Of a DNA stretch of 51,667 nucleotides, positions 7,574-17,306 are shown piece after piece. How positions within the stretch are numbered: position 1 is the stretch's first letter; every line of letters starts with the position of its first letter. Both the position numbers and the translations under genes were made by a program. The stretch covers positions 1 through 51,667 of the forward strand of contig JAZKBN010000042.1 in NCBI GenBank assembly GCA_040388605.1. The letters run 5' to 3'. Source of the DNA: JAZKBN01 sp040388605 (lineage in GTDB: Bacteria; Bacteroidota; Bacteroidia; Cytophagales; Flexibacteraceae). A model generated the notes under the pieces. The model saw only the letters and a program-made list of their open reading frames with translations. It did not search any database and was not told where the DNA came from.

Positions 7574-8320
7574 TTGCTTGCAGAGCGAGTGTTTTAGTGA
7601 TTATTTAGGTGTTTGGCAGTGTGCTTTGCTGTATATGCCTGTTCAGGCAAAAATAAAACCAAAACATTAATTATCTAAGATTGAGCCCGGGCCGGATACC
7701 GTTTTACTTTCCCTTTGTATAGAAAATATTTACCAAATATGATATTCCGGCCGCAGATAAGCCTGTACCCCGAAGTGTTTGACTCATAGGTATATAAATA
7801 TTCCGATTTAATTTTTCATTGGAAATATTATAAATTATATCATTTAAAGGCTGTGCAGTGGTTTGCTTAAAATTACGCTGATTATTTTTTTGTTATCAGG
7901 TTAGAAAATGGGTTTATCTTTGTTATAAGTTATGCCGTACCCTTTTCAAGGAACAGCATTTCCGGTTTTTCTATTAAAGCCTGCCTTAATTGAGCGCAAT
8001 GCCTCAGGGTTTTGCGGAATATGAAAGGTGTGGCATTATACAATACACAACCGCACCAAAAACACTGAATTTACCGGCTTTATCTATACCGAGTCGGATA
8101 CAGCACCAATTACCCATTTCAAGCATACCCCTGAATTGCGTTCAGAACGCATCTGTACATTATATGCCTTACCATTCATATTGCGTGCAATAACCCGGAG
8201 GGATTTGTTGTAAGCAATTGAAATTACTATTACCCAATACACCAACCTGTTCACTGACAATTGCGCGGCATGATTAAGCTGCAAAAAAACAAAACCCGAA
8301 AAATTACAATCCACCAAATT
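7574..8320. other. 747-bp intergenic region ahead of the giant VCBS gene
   Basis: This A+T-rich stretch between divergent genes has no credible coding sequence; short open frames at 7990-8213 lack recognisable content. A promoter-like pair lies at 7889-7922, which would leave a ~390-nt leader before the ATG at 8321. No hairpin of obvious riboswitch type was recognised. Confidence 0.5.
7889..7922 (+). promoter_or_regulatory. Possible promoter of the giant VCBS gene
   Basis: TTTG at 7889-7892 and TATCTTTG at 7915-7922 match the Bacteroidota -33 and -7 boxes with a 22-bp spacer, slightly longer than the usual ~19-21. Transcription would start near 7929. Confidence 0.35.
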
Positions 8321-11300
8321 ATGTTGAACCCGAAACGTTTACTGCTGTTGGCAGCTATGGCTGTCAGTGCATTTTCGGCTGTTGCCGGAACTGTTGAGCG
8401 GAATAATTCCGCCGGAATATTTAAGATAGAAAACGGTAAAGCCATGAAGCCCGAAGGGCCACAGGTTGCCGGAACATTTACTGCAGTAACAGGTACACCT
8501 GTGTCGGCAATAGCCTCAATACACCGCGGACAAGGCGCCTGGGCCGATATTGATAACGATGGCGACCTTGACCTCGCACTCTGCGGCGAAAGCACTACTA
8601 CGAATACTTATTCGCTCAAATTTTATTTCAATAACGCCGGCACATTTGCTGCCGGGGGCAGCTTTACCGGCTTTTACGGTGCAGCCATTGCCTTCGGTGA
8701 TTTTGACCGCGACGGCGACCAGGATTTGGTAGTTACAGGCGCTACAAGTTCTGCAGCAGCTGCGCCGGCCACAGCAGTAGTCTACAAGAACAACGGCTCA
8801 GGCACCTTTACGTCATCAGGTTCAAGCGGTATTACCGCCGTTTTTGCAGCAAGCATTGCTACCGGAGATTATGACCAGGACGGCGATATAGATTTGCTTA
8901 TGGGTGGTATGACCAGCGGCAGCAGCTCTCTTTCCACCCTTGTACTTTACAGGAACAGCGGAACGGGCTCTTTCTCAGCAACCACCCAAAGCGCATTTAT
9001 TGGCGCGGGTTATTCATCGGTTGCTTTCGGTGATATAGACAGTGATGGTGACCTGGATGTAGTGGCAGCAGGAAGGTATACAGTTAACGCAGTAAATTTT
9101 TACGCGACTAACGTATATACCAACAGCAACGGTACTTATACTAATACCAACCAAACCCTGCAGGGTGTATCATGGGCCGGCGTTGCACTTGGCGATTATG
9201 ATAACGACGGTGACCTTGACATGTTCCTGAACGGCAGCACCGACGGTACCCAGTCTGCTGCCACATCTATTACCAAGGTATATAAAAATAACGGCAGCGG
9301 TACTTATACTGAACTCACTTCAAGCGGCCTGCCGATTGCACAAATAGGCACCATAAGCCTGGCAGACTATGACACTGACGGTGACCTTGACGTTCTGATT
9401 ACGGGTTTTGACGGAACCAACCGCTTTACCCGCGTTTATACCTGCGGCGCAACGGGCCTTTTCACCCAATTCACTATATCAGGCATGCCTAACGGCGGCA
9501 GCTATGGCTACAGCGCATGGGGCGATTATGATGCCGACGGCGACCTTGATTTCTTCGGCTTTGGCAACACCGCATCAGGAGCGCCTGCCGGGAGCTCTAC
9601 ATTTTATTTGTTGAACAATGGCGGCACAACACCAACCCCTACAGTTAATACCGCACCTACCGCACCTACGTCTCCTTCAAATACGGTAACGGGCCCTACT
9701 TCTAACTCGGCAACTCTTAGCTGGACAGCACCGACCGATGATTTTACCCCGTCTGCAAGCTTAAGCTATAACATACGTATAGGCACTGCAGCAGGCACAA
9801 ACAATATTGCTGTAGGCAACTCTAATACCACTACCGGCGTTCGTCGTGTAGCAGCCAGGGGATTCTTACAGGCAACAACCACATCTGTTGTAAACCTTAC
9901 CCCCGGAACATATTACTGGAGTGTTCAGGCAGTGGATGGCGGCCTTAAAGGCGGCGCATGGAGTACTGAGCAAAGCTTTACTATTGGCGATAACGGCGTT
10001 CTTTTGACTGATTTAGCTGCCGGCCTTCCCGCTCTTTCAAGCAGCGGAACCGCTTGGGCTGATTATGATATGGACGGCGATCAGGATTTGCTGCTTTTTG
10101 GTGAGACCACCACGGCCGGCACACCTGCTACATACCTTTACAAAAACAACGGCGCAGGCGTATTTACCGATGCAGCTGCAGGCCTGATTGGCGTATACAA
10201 CGGCAGCGCCTCATGGGGCGATTACGATAAAGACGGCGACCTTGACCTTGCCCTTATGGGACAGGTAAGCACAACCGCCTGCACCACTATTATTTACAGC
10301 AATACCGCAGGTGTATTTGCGCCTGCAGTAAGCGGTGTGGCTTCAACCACCGGCGGAACAGTATTGTATAACTCTTACTTCGGCCAGCTTGCCTGGGGAG
10401 ATATTGACAACGACGGCGATCTTGACCTTGCCGTAACCGGCCTTGTTCAGTTTAATGCAGAAAACGGTAATTACTTCAATACCGGTACCCTGCGTATTTA
10501 CAAGAATACAGCAGGCGCGTTTGCTACGTATGGTCTCACAGGCCTGATAGGTTCAGGCTATGGCAGCTTAACCTTCGGCGATGCTGATAACGACGGTGAC
10601 CTTGACCTTTTCGTAGGCGGCTATGCCGGTAACGGTACTGCACAAACCACTTATACAAACTCGCTGTACAAGAACGATGCAGCCTCATTTACCCTCGGAA
10701 CCAGCTTCACCGGAACCAACCGCGGCAGTATCAGCGTAGCCGATTATGATGCCGACGGCGATCTTGATGTAATGATTACAGGTACCACATCGGGCAATGC
10801 GCCTGAAGCGGTAGCTAAAATTTATACAAATGCAGGCAACGCTGTTTACTATGATCAAGGCCAGGCTGTTATGACAGGCGCAGCCAACTCTACTTCTGTA
10901 TGGCTTGATTATGATAACGACGGCGACCTTGATGCACTTGTAAACGGGCTTACATCGGCCAATACGCGCAAGCTTACTGTTTACAAAAACATAAGCAACA
11001 ATTTTTATGCAATACCTGCCAATATAACCAACCTGAATATTCAGAACGGTAATATGAGCATTGCCGACGTAAACGGCGATGGTAAAATGGAGATATTGTT
11101 AACCGGCACAAATACCGGCGCAGCAGCAGGCGGCTTTACCAAATTACTTACCCACAGCCTTAGCTCTGCATTAAACACAGCTCCTTCAACACCCGGTAAC
11201 CCGACCACCCTGCCACTTGGCGGTTCGGTTAAACTTATCTGGGACAAGAGCACCGATGCGCAAACAGCATCCGCAGGCCTTTCATACACCTTACGCCTGG

Positions 11301-14300
11301 GTACCACACCCGGCGGAAACGAATTAAGCGGCCTTGTTGCCAATACTACAACCGGATATCACCGTGTATCTGCCCGCGGGCAGGCACAATGGCAGTCTGA
11401 CGGGTACATAGTTCTTGGCCTGCCAAGCGGTACCTATTACTGGAGTGTGCAGGCAGTTGACCCCGGTTTCCTGGGCAGCGGCTTTACCACCGAAGGCAGC
11501 TTCACCATTACGCTCATGACCGATGCCAATACAGCTATTGACAACCTTTCTTACTCATCTGTTTCATGGGGTGATTATGATAACGACGGCGACCTTGATT
11601 TGGCTACAAATGGCATGAATACTGCCGGTACTTACCAAACCAAAATTTTCAAAAATACTGCCGGTGTATTTACCGATGCTGGCTTCACCCTTACCGGCTC
11701 AGGCTCAGGCTCAGTTGCCTGGGGCGATTATGATAACGATGGTTTTATTGACCTGCTTGTAACCGGCCAAACCGGAACATTCACAAAATCAACAGACCTC
11801 TACCATAATAACAACGGCACTTCGTTTACACCAATTACCACGGGCATAGTTGCAATTTATAACGGCCGTGCCGCATGGGGTGATTATGATACCGACGGTG
11901 ATCTTGATATAGCCATTACAGGGCTGCAGAACTTCTCAAACACAGATGCTTCTTATTTTAACAGCGGTACTGTTCGTATTTACCGTAACGACGGTAACGG
12001 AGTGTTTGTAGACCGCGGCCTTACATTCCTGAATGTTGGCTACTCAGGCGTTACCTGGGGTGATTATGATAATGACGGCGACCTTGATCTTGCCATAAAC
12101 GGCTATGCAGGTACAGGAAGTTTTACCTACCAAACCTTAATTTACCGCAATAATGCCGGCAGCTTTGTAAATTCCGGCCTTAGCTTCCAGGGTGTAAACT
12201 GGGGTAACCTTACTTTCGGTGACTTTGATGCCGATGGTGATCTTGACCTGATTACCTGCGGCAGCATAAACGGCAATGCCACATCTTCAGATGTACGTAC
12301 ACGTTATTACCGAAACGAAGGTGCAGGTACTTCATTTACCGATATGGGTAACGCAGGCCTGCCCAACATTATGTACAGCAGCGTTGCCACAGGAGATTAT
12401 GATAACGACGGTGACCTTGACCTGCTTCTTTCCGGTTTCGATGGTGTAAGCCGATTGGCTCGGGTTTACACTTACAGCAGCGGTACATTTAACAATGCAG
12501 GTTATACTATTCCGGGAGGAGCGCTTGGCTCTGTTGCATGGGCAGATTATGATGGTGATAACGATCTTGATGTACTTGCCACAGGCAATACCACTGTTAC
12601 TACCGGCTCTACCACATCAGTACCTGCTGCTGCAGGCGGTATAACCAAGTTGTTTATCAACGGCACAGCTAATTCCAACACAGTGCCTTCACAGCCGCAA
12701 AACACAGCATCGCAGGTATTGGGTGGCCGTGTAAAACTTACCTGGAATAAAAGCACCGATACCCAAACAAGCTCTAACGGCCTTGCTTACAACCTGCGCG
12801 TAGGCACTGCACCCGGCCTGAGCAACATTGTTTCAGGCATGGCATCTGCTTCAGGAACACGCCGCATAGCGGCTCGCGGTCCGGCCCAGTGGCAGGCAGC
12901 GGGCGATACCTTGGGTGGCCTTGCCACGGGTACCTATTACTGGAAAGTGCAGGCAATAGACGGCGCTTTCGCAGGCGGCCCCTTCAGTACCGAAGGCTCA
13001 TTTACCGTTACAGGCTTTGAGTCACAAACTACTGCCGTTACCCCGGTATCTAACTCATCGCAGGATTTTGGTGATTATGACAAAGACGGCGACCTTGACC
13101 TCGTTGTTGCAGGCCGTACCGCGGCAGGTGTTTACCAAACCACTATTTATACAAACAACGGCAGCGGTGCTTATACAGATGCAGGCCAGGCTTTAACAGG
13201 CGTGGCATTCGGGTCTTCTGTATGGGGCGATTACGATAACGATGGCGACCTTGACCTGTTACTCATGGGCGCAACTTCGGCCACCACCTGTACAACCATG
13301 ATTTATGTGAATACCGCAGGCAGCTTTGCAGCCGCACCGGTTACACTGCCGGGCCTGTACAGCGGTAAAGCCGCATTTGCAGATTATGACCTCGACGGCG
13401 ACCTTGATATTGCCCTCACCGGCCTAAGCCAGCAAATTGGCACAACCTTCTACAACAGCGGCCAAAGCTATATTTACCGTAACGACCGCAACAACACCTT
13501 TACCGCCAACACAAGCAGCATTTTACAGCTTGGCTACTCTGCACTTACATGGGGAGATATGGATAACGATGGTGATCCGGACCTGCTTATTGGCGGTTAT
13601 TCAGGTACAACCTTCCTGTATTACACAAGGCTTTATGTTAATAATGCAGGAAGCTTTACACCATCGCAAACAACAGCTTTCCAAGGGCTTAACTGGAGCA
13701 ATCTCAGCTTTGCAGATATTGATACAGACGGCGACCTGGATATTTTAATATCCGGATCTAAAAACGGTACCCAGGCAGCAGCCCAACTCTACACAAACGT
13801 TGTTATTAACATAGGAGGCGGCTTTTTTACAAACGGCGGAACAATGGGATTGCCTAACCTGATGGAATCAAATACCTCATGGGGCGATTATGATAACGAC
13901 GGCGACCTTGACCTGCTCTTCTCCGGTTTCGACGGCACGGGTCGTATAACAAGGGTTTATACAAATAACGGCGGCACAAGCTTCTCTAATGCAGGCTATG
14001 CGCTTTCAGGCGTATCACTTGGCGCAGCAGCATGGGCCGATGCGGATAACGACGGTGATCTTGATATTGTACTTACCGGTAATTCAACAAGTTCTGTACC
14101 TGCGGGCGCTACCGCAGGTGTGTACCTCAGCGGAGGCCAATCTGCCAACACTGCACCAAGCGCGCCAAGCGCATTAAGCGCAACTGTAATAGACAACAGT
14201 AAGGTTTCATTCACATTCGCCGGGGGTTCCGATGCGCAAACACCTGCTTCAGGTCTTACATACAGCCTGAAAGTTGGTTCTGTATCTAATACTAATGCTT

Positions 14301-16834
14301 ACCTGAGCGCACCTGCATTAAACAGCGGTATGCGCACGCTGGCTGTAACCGGTGATCGCCTGCATAAAGGCGCGCTTCCTGAAACACTGGTTGTAAAACC
14401 GGGTACATATTTCTGGTCGGTGCAAACCATTGACCAGGCATTTAAAGGCAGCGCATTTACCCAAGGCGGCAGCTTTATGATGGCCAACTACGCGCCTACA
14501 GCCGATGTGATGCCTGATACAGAGTTCTGTACTTTCGGCGGCATGCAAACCCTTACTTTAGGCGGCATCAGCGATGGTAATGAAGGAACTCAAACCCTTT
14601 CTATCACTGCCACATCAGACAATCCTTCGGTATTGCCTGCACCAACATTTACTTATGTAAACGGCAGCCCAACAGTTTCGCTCACCTTTAATCCTGTTTA
14701 CGGTGCATTTGGTACCGCGCATATTACCTTAAGGCTCAATGACGGTGATGCCACAGATAACATACTGAACCGCGTACTGACCATTCAGGTTAAAGCGCCT
14801 GCAGTCAGCAAATGGACAGGGAACGTAAGTTCTGACTGGTCTGACCCGGGTAACTGGGATTGTATTCCCTTGCTCCCGAACAATGTTCTGATTCCTTTCA
14901 GCAGGGTTAAACATGACCCCGTTCTTAAGAGCGGCCAATCTTTTACAACACTTGATCTTACTGTAGAAGATACCCTTTATATGAACGGTACGTCGGCACT
15001 TACTGTAACCGGCACCCTCGCCAACAAGAAGGTTATGTATATAAACAACAATAACCTGAATGTGAGCGGAAACTTCGATAACAGGCTTTACGCAGCTGTT
15101 AACATGCCTGACCATGACTTTACAGTTGGCGGAAATTTCACCAACAGCGGCTGGTTAAGGAACGGAACAAACGGTTCTGTTACATTTAACGGTACAGCAT
15201 TACAGGTTCTTTCAGGAACATTAGATGTTAAAAATCTTATTGTGAGCAACAGCGGCGGAGGTGTAACCTGCGCAGCCGGTGCTGCCGTAACCATCTGGAA
15301 TACCTTCAGCCTGCCCTCAGGCGGTAAGTACAACGGTCTTGGAAGCACTACTTTGCTTTCAAATGCCAACGGAACAGCCCGTGTAGGCAAGCTTACAGCA
15401 GACGGTCAAATTACAGGCAGCTTAACCACGCAACGCCATATTCCGAGAAGCCTGACTTCGTTTACAGGTATAGGCTCATCTGTATTGTTAGGCTCACCTT
15501 TCACGAACACCACGCTTGCCGATTTCCAGACCCCGCTGAACCGATTCTTTGGTTTCCCGGGTGCACCGCTTGCGTCACCGCTTCCCGGCTCAACTTCGGT
15601 ATGGTTCTTTAACCCTAACGATAACGGCGTAAATTCAGGTTGGGTTCTGCCGAATAATATTACCGATGCCATGACCCCCGGTCGCGGTGCAAAAATATTC
15701 TTCTCAGGAGCCTTTATGACAAGCCCGGCTGTTTACTCTCTTACCGGTACACCTCCGAGCAGCTTAACGCATAGCTTCCCAATCAGCTATTGCGCTTCTG
15801 GTTGTTCACCGGGTATGACCACCAACGGCTGGAACATGGTTGCAAACCCTGTGCCTTCTGAAATAGAATGGAAATCAAGCGGATGGACTAAAAACGACAT
15901 CAGCCCGGCCATTTACATCTGGCAACAGAATCAAAAACGTTACAGCGCATATATCTACGACCCGGCAATAGGAGCATCTTCTGAAGCAGCCATCAACGGC
16001 GGCAGCGGAACACTTGGTTCAGGCCAGGGCTTCTTTGTGGAAGCTTTGAGCGCCGCAGCAAGCCTGAGCGCTAACGAGGATATTAAGGTAACCGGAACCA
16101 CTCCTTACACCGGCCTGCAACGCATCGGCGCTGAGTACGTAATGAATATTAACCTGCGTTCACCTGCCGGTTATGAGAACAATTCATTACTCAGCCTGCG
16201 CGATGGAGCCACAAGAGGTTTCGACCGTGGCCTTGATGCCAGGCTGCTTTCAGGCAGTGTGGTTAACGTAGCCGTAATAAGCGCAGATAACAAGCACCTT
16301 GCCATTGCCAGGTCGCCAATACCTGTTGCCGAAGAACGCATTACGCTTTACATAACTTCTACAGAAACCGGTACCCACAAGCTCAACTTCGGCAGTCTTG
16401 CTGATTTGACTTCCGACGGATTTACCGTTTACCTGAAAGACAACTATAACGGTGTAATGCAGGATATTGCACTTGAGCAGAATTACAGCTTCACAATAAA
16501 TGCCGACCCTGCCAGCAAAGGCGCAACCAGATTCGAGATTGTGTTTACACCTTCATCAGTTACAGGTATAGGCGCTAAGGCCGGTGCAATGTTTGACGTG
16601 AGCCCTAACCCGGGCCGCAGCGAAGACATTACGCTTAACATTGGCCAGGCCAAAGGCCAAAATGCTACCATTACCGTTACCGATATGCTTGGCCGTACAG
16701 TTCAAAGCCGCAGGCTTAACCTGAACGCAGGCGCTGCTGCCGAGAAACTGGGCGCAGGCCTGAAAGCAGGCGTTTACAACGTAACCTGCACCACCGAAAA
16801 CGGTACCTTAAGCCGCAAAGTGGTAGTTGAATAA
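8321..16834 (+). CDS. Giant secreted VCBS/FG-GAP multi-propeller T9SS protein
   Basis: A 2837-residue protein starting at the ATG at 8321, which gives the signal peptide MLNPKRLLLLAAMAVSAFSA. It holds 28 FG-GAP/VCBS blades, each marked by a Ca-binding loop such as GDYDNDGDLDL. They fall into four groups of exactly seven (loops from residues ~75-410, ~580-925, ~1084-1417 and ~1584-1915), each group followed by one fibronectin type III-like domain (~443-555, 952-1062, 1450-1565, 1944-2055) with a YYWSVQAVD-type strand. Then come an Ig/cadherin-like domain (~2057-2164), a WTGNVSSDWSDPGNW domain, a beta-rich region, and a T9SS sorting domain from SPNPGR (~2760) to SRKVVVE. Seven FG-GAP blades make an integrin-like propeller. 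Likely a calcium-stabilised surface adhesin or binding protein; ligand unknown. Confidence 0.92.
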   Translation: MLNPKRLLLLAAMAVSAFSAVAGTVERNNSAGIFKIENGKAMKPEGPQVAGTFTAVTGTPVSAIASIHRGQGAWADIDNDGDLDLALCGESTTTNTYSLKFYFNNAGTFAAGGSFTGFYGAAIAFGDFDRDGDQDLVVTGATSSAAAAPATAVVYKNNGSGTFTSSGSSGITAVFAASIATGDYDQDGDIDLLMGGMTSGSSSLSTLVLYRNSGTGSFSATTQSAFIGAGYSSVAFGDIDSDGDLDVVAAGRYTVNAVNFYATNVYTNSNGTYTNTNQTLQGVSWAGVALGDYDNDGDLDMFLNGSTDGTQSAATSITKVYKNNGSGTYTELTSSGLPIAQIGTISLADYDTDGDLDVLITGFDGTNRFTRVYTCGATGLFTQFTISGMPNGGSYGYSAWGDYDADGDLDFFGFGNTASGAPAGSSTFYLLNNGGTTPTPTVNTAPTAPTSPSNTVTGPTSNSATLSWTAPTDDFTPSASLSYNIRIGTAAGTNNIAVGNSNTTTGVRRVAARGFLQATTTSVVNLTPGTYYWSVQAVDGGLKGGAWSTEQSFTIGDNGVLLTDLAAGLPALSSSGTAWADYDMDGDQDLLLFGETTTAGTPATYLYKNNGAGVFTDAAAGLIGVYNGSASWGDYDKDGDLDLALMGQVSTTACTTIIYSNTAGVFAPAVSGVASTTGGTVLYNSYFGQLAWGDIDNDGDLDLAVTGLVQFNAENGNYFNTGTLRIYKNTAGAFATYGLTGLIGSGYGSLTFGDADNDGDLDLFVGGYAGNGTAQTTYTNSLYKNDAASFTLGTSFTGTNRGSISVADYDADGDLDVMITGTTSGNAPEAVAKIYTNAGNAVYYDQGQAVMTGAANSTSVWLDYDNDGDLDALVNGLTSANTRKLTVYKNISNNFYAIPANITNLNIQNGNMSIADVNGDGKMEILLTGTNTGAAAGGFTKLLTHSLSSALNTAPSTPGNPTTLPLGGSVKLIWDKSTDAQTASAGLSYTLRLGTTPGGNELSGLVANTTTGYHRVSARGQAQWQSDGYIVLGLPSGTYYWSVQAVDPGFLGSGFTTEGSFTITLMTDANTAIDNLSYSSVSWGDYDNDGDLDLATNGMNTAGTYQTKIFKNTAGVFTDAGFTLTGSGSGSVAWGDYDNDGFIDLLVTGQTGTFTKSTDLYHNNNGTSFTPITTGIVAIYNGRAAWGDYDTDGDLDIAITGLQNFSNTDASYFNSGTVRIYRNDGNGVFVDRGLTFLNVGYSGVTWGDYDNDGDLDLAINGYAGTGSFTYQTLIYRNNAGSFVNSGLSFQGVNWGNLTFGDFDADGDLDLITCGSINGNATSSDVRTRYYRNEGAGTSFTDMGNAGLPNIMYSSVATGDYDNDGDLDLLLSGFDGVSRLARVYTYSSGTFNNAGYTIPGGALGSVAWADYDGDNDLDVLATGNTTVTTGSTTSVPAAAGGITKLFINGTANSNTVPSQPQNTASQVLGGRVKLTWNKSTDTQTSSNGLAYNLRVGTAPGLSNIVSGMASASGTRRIAARGPAQWQAAGDTLGGLATGTYYWKVQAIDGAFAGGPFSTEGSFTVTGFESQTTAVTPVSNSSQDFGDYDKDGDLDLVVAGRTAAGVYQTTIYTNNGSGAYTDAGQALTGVAFGSSVWGDYDNDGDLDLLLMGATSATTCTTMIYVNTAGSFAAAPVTLPGLYSGKAAFADYDLDGDLDIALTGLSQQIGTTFYNSGQSYIYRNDRNNTFTANTSSILQLGYSALTWGDMDNDGDPDLLIGGYSGTTFLYYTRLYVNNAGSFTPSQTTAFQGLNWSNLSFADIDTDGDLDILISGSKNGTQAAAQLYTNVVINIGGGFFTNGGTMGLPNLMESNTSWGDYDNDGDLDLLFSGFDGTGRITRVYTNNGGTSFSNAGYALSGVSLGAAAWADADNDGDLDIVLTGNSTSSVPAGATAGVYLSGGQSANTAPSAPSALSATVIDNSKVSFTFAGGSDAQTPASGLTYSLKVGSVSNTNAYLSAPALNSGMRTLAVTGDRLHKGALPETLVVKPGTYFWSVQTIDQAFKGSAFTQGGSFMMANYAPTADVMPDTEFCTFGGMQTLTLGGISDGNEGTQTLSITATSDNPSVLPAPTFTYVNGSPTVSLTFNPVYGAFGTAHITLRLNDGDATDNILNRVLTIQVKAPAVSKWTGNVSSDWSDPGNWDCIPLLPNNVLIPFSRVKHDPVLKSGQSFTTLDLTVEDTLYMNGTSALTVTGTLANKKVMYINNNNLNVSGNFDNRLYAAVNMPDHDFTVGGNFTNSGWLRNGTNGSVTFNGTALQVLSGTLDVKNLIVSNSGGGVTCAAGAAVTIWNTFSLPSGGKYNGLGSTTLLSNANGTARVGKLTADGQITGSLTTQRHIPRSLTSFTGIGSSVLLGSPFTNTTLADFQTPLNRFFGFPGAPLASPLPGSTSVWFFNPNDNGVNSGWVLPNNITDAMTPGRGAKIFFSGAFMTSPAVYSLTGTPPSSLTHSFPISYCASGCSPGMTTNGWNMVANPVPSEIEWKSSGWTKNDISPAIYIWQQNQKRYSAYIYDPAIGASSEAAINGGSGTLGSGQGFFVEALSAAASLSANEDIKVTGTTPYTGLQRIGAEYVMNINLRSPAGYENNSLLSLRDGATRGFDRGLDARLLSGSVVNVAVISADNKHLAIARSPIPVAEERITLYITSTETGTHKLNFGSLADLTSDGFTVYLKDNYNGVMQDIALEQNYSFTINADPASKGATRFEIVFTPSSVTGIGAKAGAMFDVSPNPGRSEDITLNIGQAKGQNATITVTDMLGRTVQSRRLNLNAGAAAEKLGAGLKAGVYNVTCTTENGTLSRKVVVE
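8543..14080 (+). repeat. 28 DNA-level VCBS repeats in a four-fold ~1.5-kb module array
   Basis: The coding sequence for the Ca-binding loop, of the form GATTATGATAACGACGGCGA, recurs 28 times with few changes. At a larger scale the seven-blade-plus-FN3 unit repeats four times with a period of about 1.5 kb (module starts near 8.48, 10.0, 11.51 and 13.02 kb). Such repeats can recombine, and an assembler can collapse or misjoin them. Confidence 0.9.
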
Positions 16835-16872
16835 GTATAACTAATGCTGCCCCCGAAAGCAGCATACATGAG

Positions 16873-16906
16873 CAGGCCCCGTTCGGTTAATTCCGGGCGG
16901 GGCCTG
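16873..16906 (+). terminator. Intrinsic terminator of the giant VCBS gene
   Basis: A 14-bp stem (16873-16886 with 16893-16906, two G-T pairs) with loop TTAATT is followed by TTTCGTTATGG. It sits 39 nt after the stop codon. Confidence 0.85.
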
Positions 16907-16961
16907 TTTCGTTATGGTTAATCAATAACCGGGTCGTAAGCGGTTAAAACTGATTTGTTGG

Positions 16962-17306
16962 CTATATACCCAATTCCTGAACAGGGTCCCAAAAAATGGT
17001 TTTAAAGTCTTTTACCTTATTGTTCTCAATCATTACGCCTTCGGCTTCCAGCAAATCTTTCATTTCATCGCCGGGCCCGAAATGATGTTTGCCACTGAGC
17101 AGGCCTGCGCTGTTTACCACGCGCTGTGCAGGTATATCAACCGGAACTGTCGGTAAATGGCCCATGGCCCAGCCTACCATGCGCGCGCTGCCTGCGCTGC
17201 CCAGGCAACGCGCTATGGCGCCATAAGATGTTACCCTCCCGGCCGGAATCAGGCGGACTATTTGGTAAACGTTGTTGAAAAAGTTGTCGTCGGCATGTAG
17301 GGCCAT
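16962..17306 (-). CDS. Alkyltransferase-like protein (MGMT family, no acceptor cysteine)
   Basis: A 114-residue protein matching the DNA-binding C-terminal domain of O6-alkylguanine-DNA alkyltransferases: RLIPAGRVTSYGAIARCLG (helix-turn-helix entry, Y28) and ARMVGWAMGHLP with R42 in the place of the arginine finger. The acceptor motif PCHRV is here PAQRV (residues 59-63), so the methyl-accepting cysteine is Ala60 and the next His is Gln. It cannot self-alkylate. In characterised relatives (E. coli YbaZ, S. pombe Atl1, both with PWHR) the protein binds alkylated guanine and hands the lesion to nucleotide excision repair. That role is likely here but inferred. The ATG at 17306 suits the family length. 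Confidence 0.85.
   Translation of the reverse strand: MALHADDNFFNNVYQIVRLIPAGRVTSYGAIARCLGSAGSARMVGWAMGHLPTVPVDIPAQRVVNSAGLLSGKHHFGPGDEMKDLLEAEGVMIENNKVKDFKTIFWDPVQELGI

Noticed and set aside
7990..8213. Short open frames upstream of the giant VCBS gene
   Set aside because: Two overlapping frames in the same strand, low-information peptides and no start context; more likely leader RNA or spacer.
8543..14080. CRISPR-like look of regularly spaced short repeats
   Set aside because: The repeats are in-frame codons for the calcium loop D-x-D-x-D-G-D, spaced by blade-sized coding sequence, not by ~30-bp spacers.
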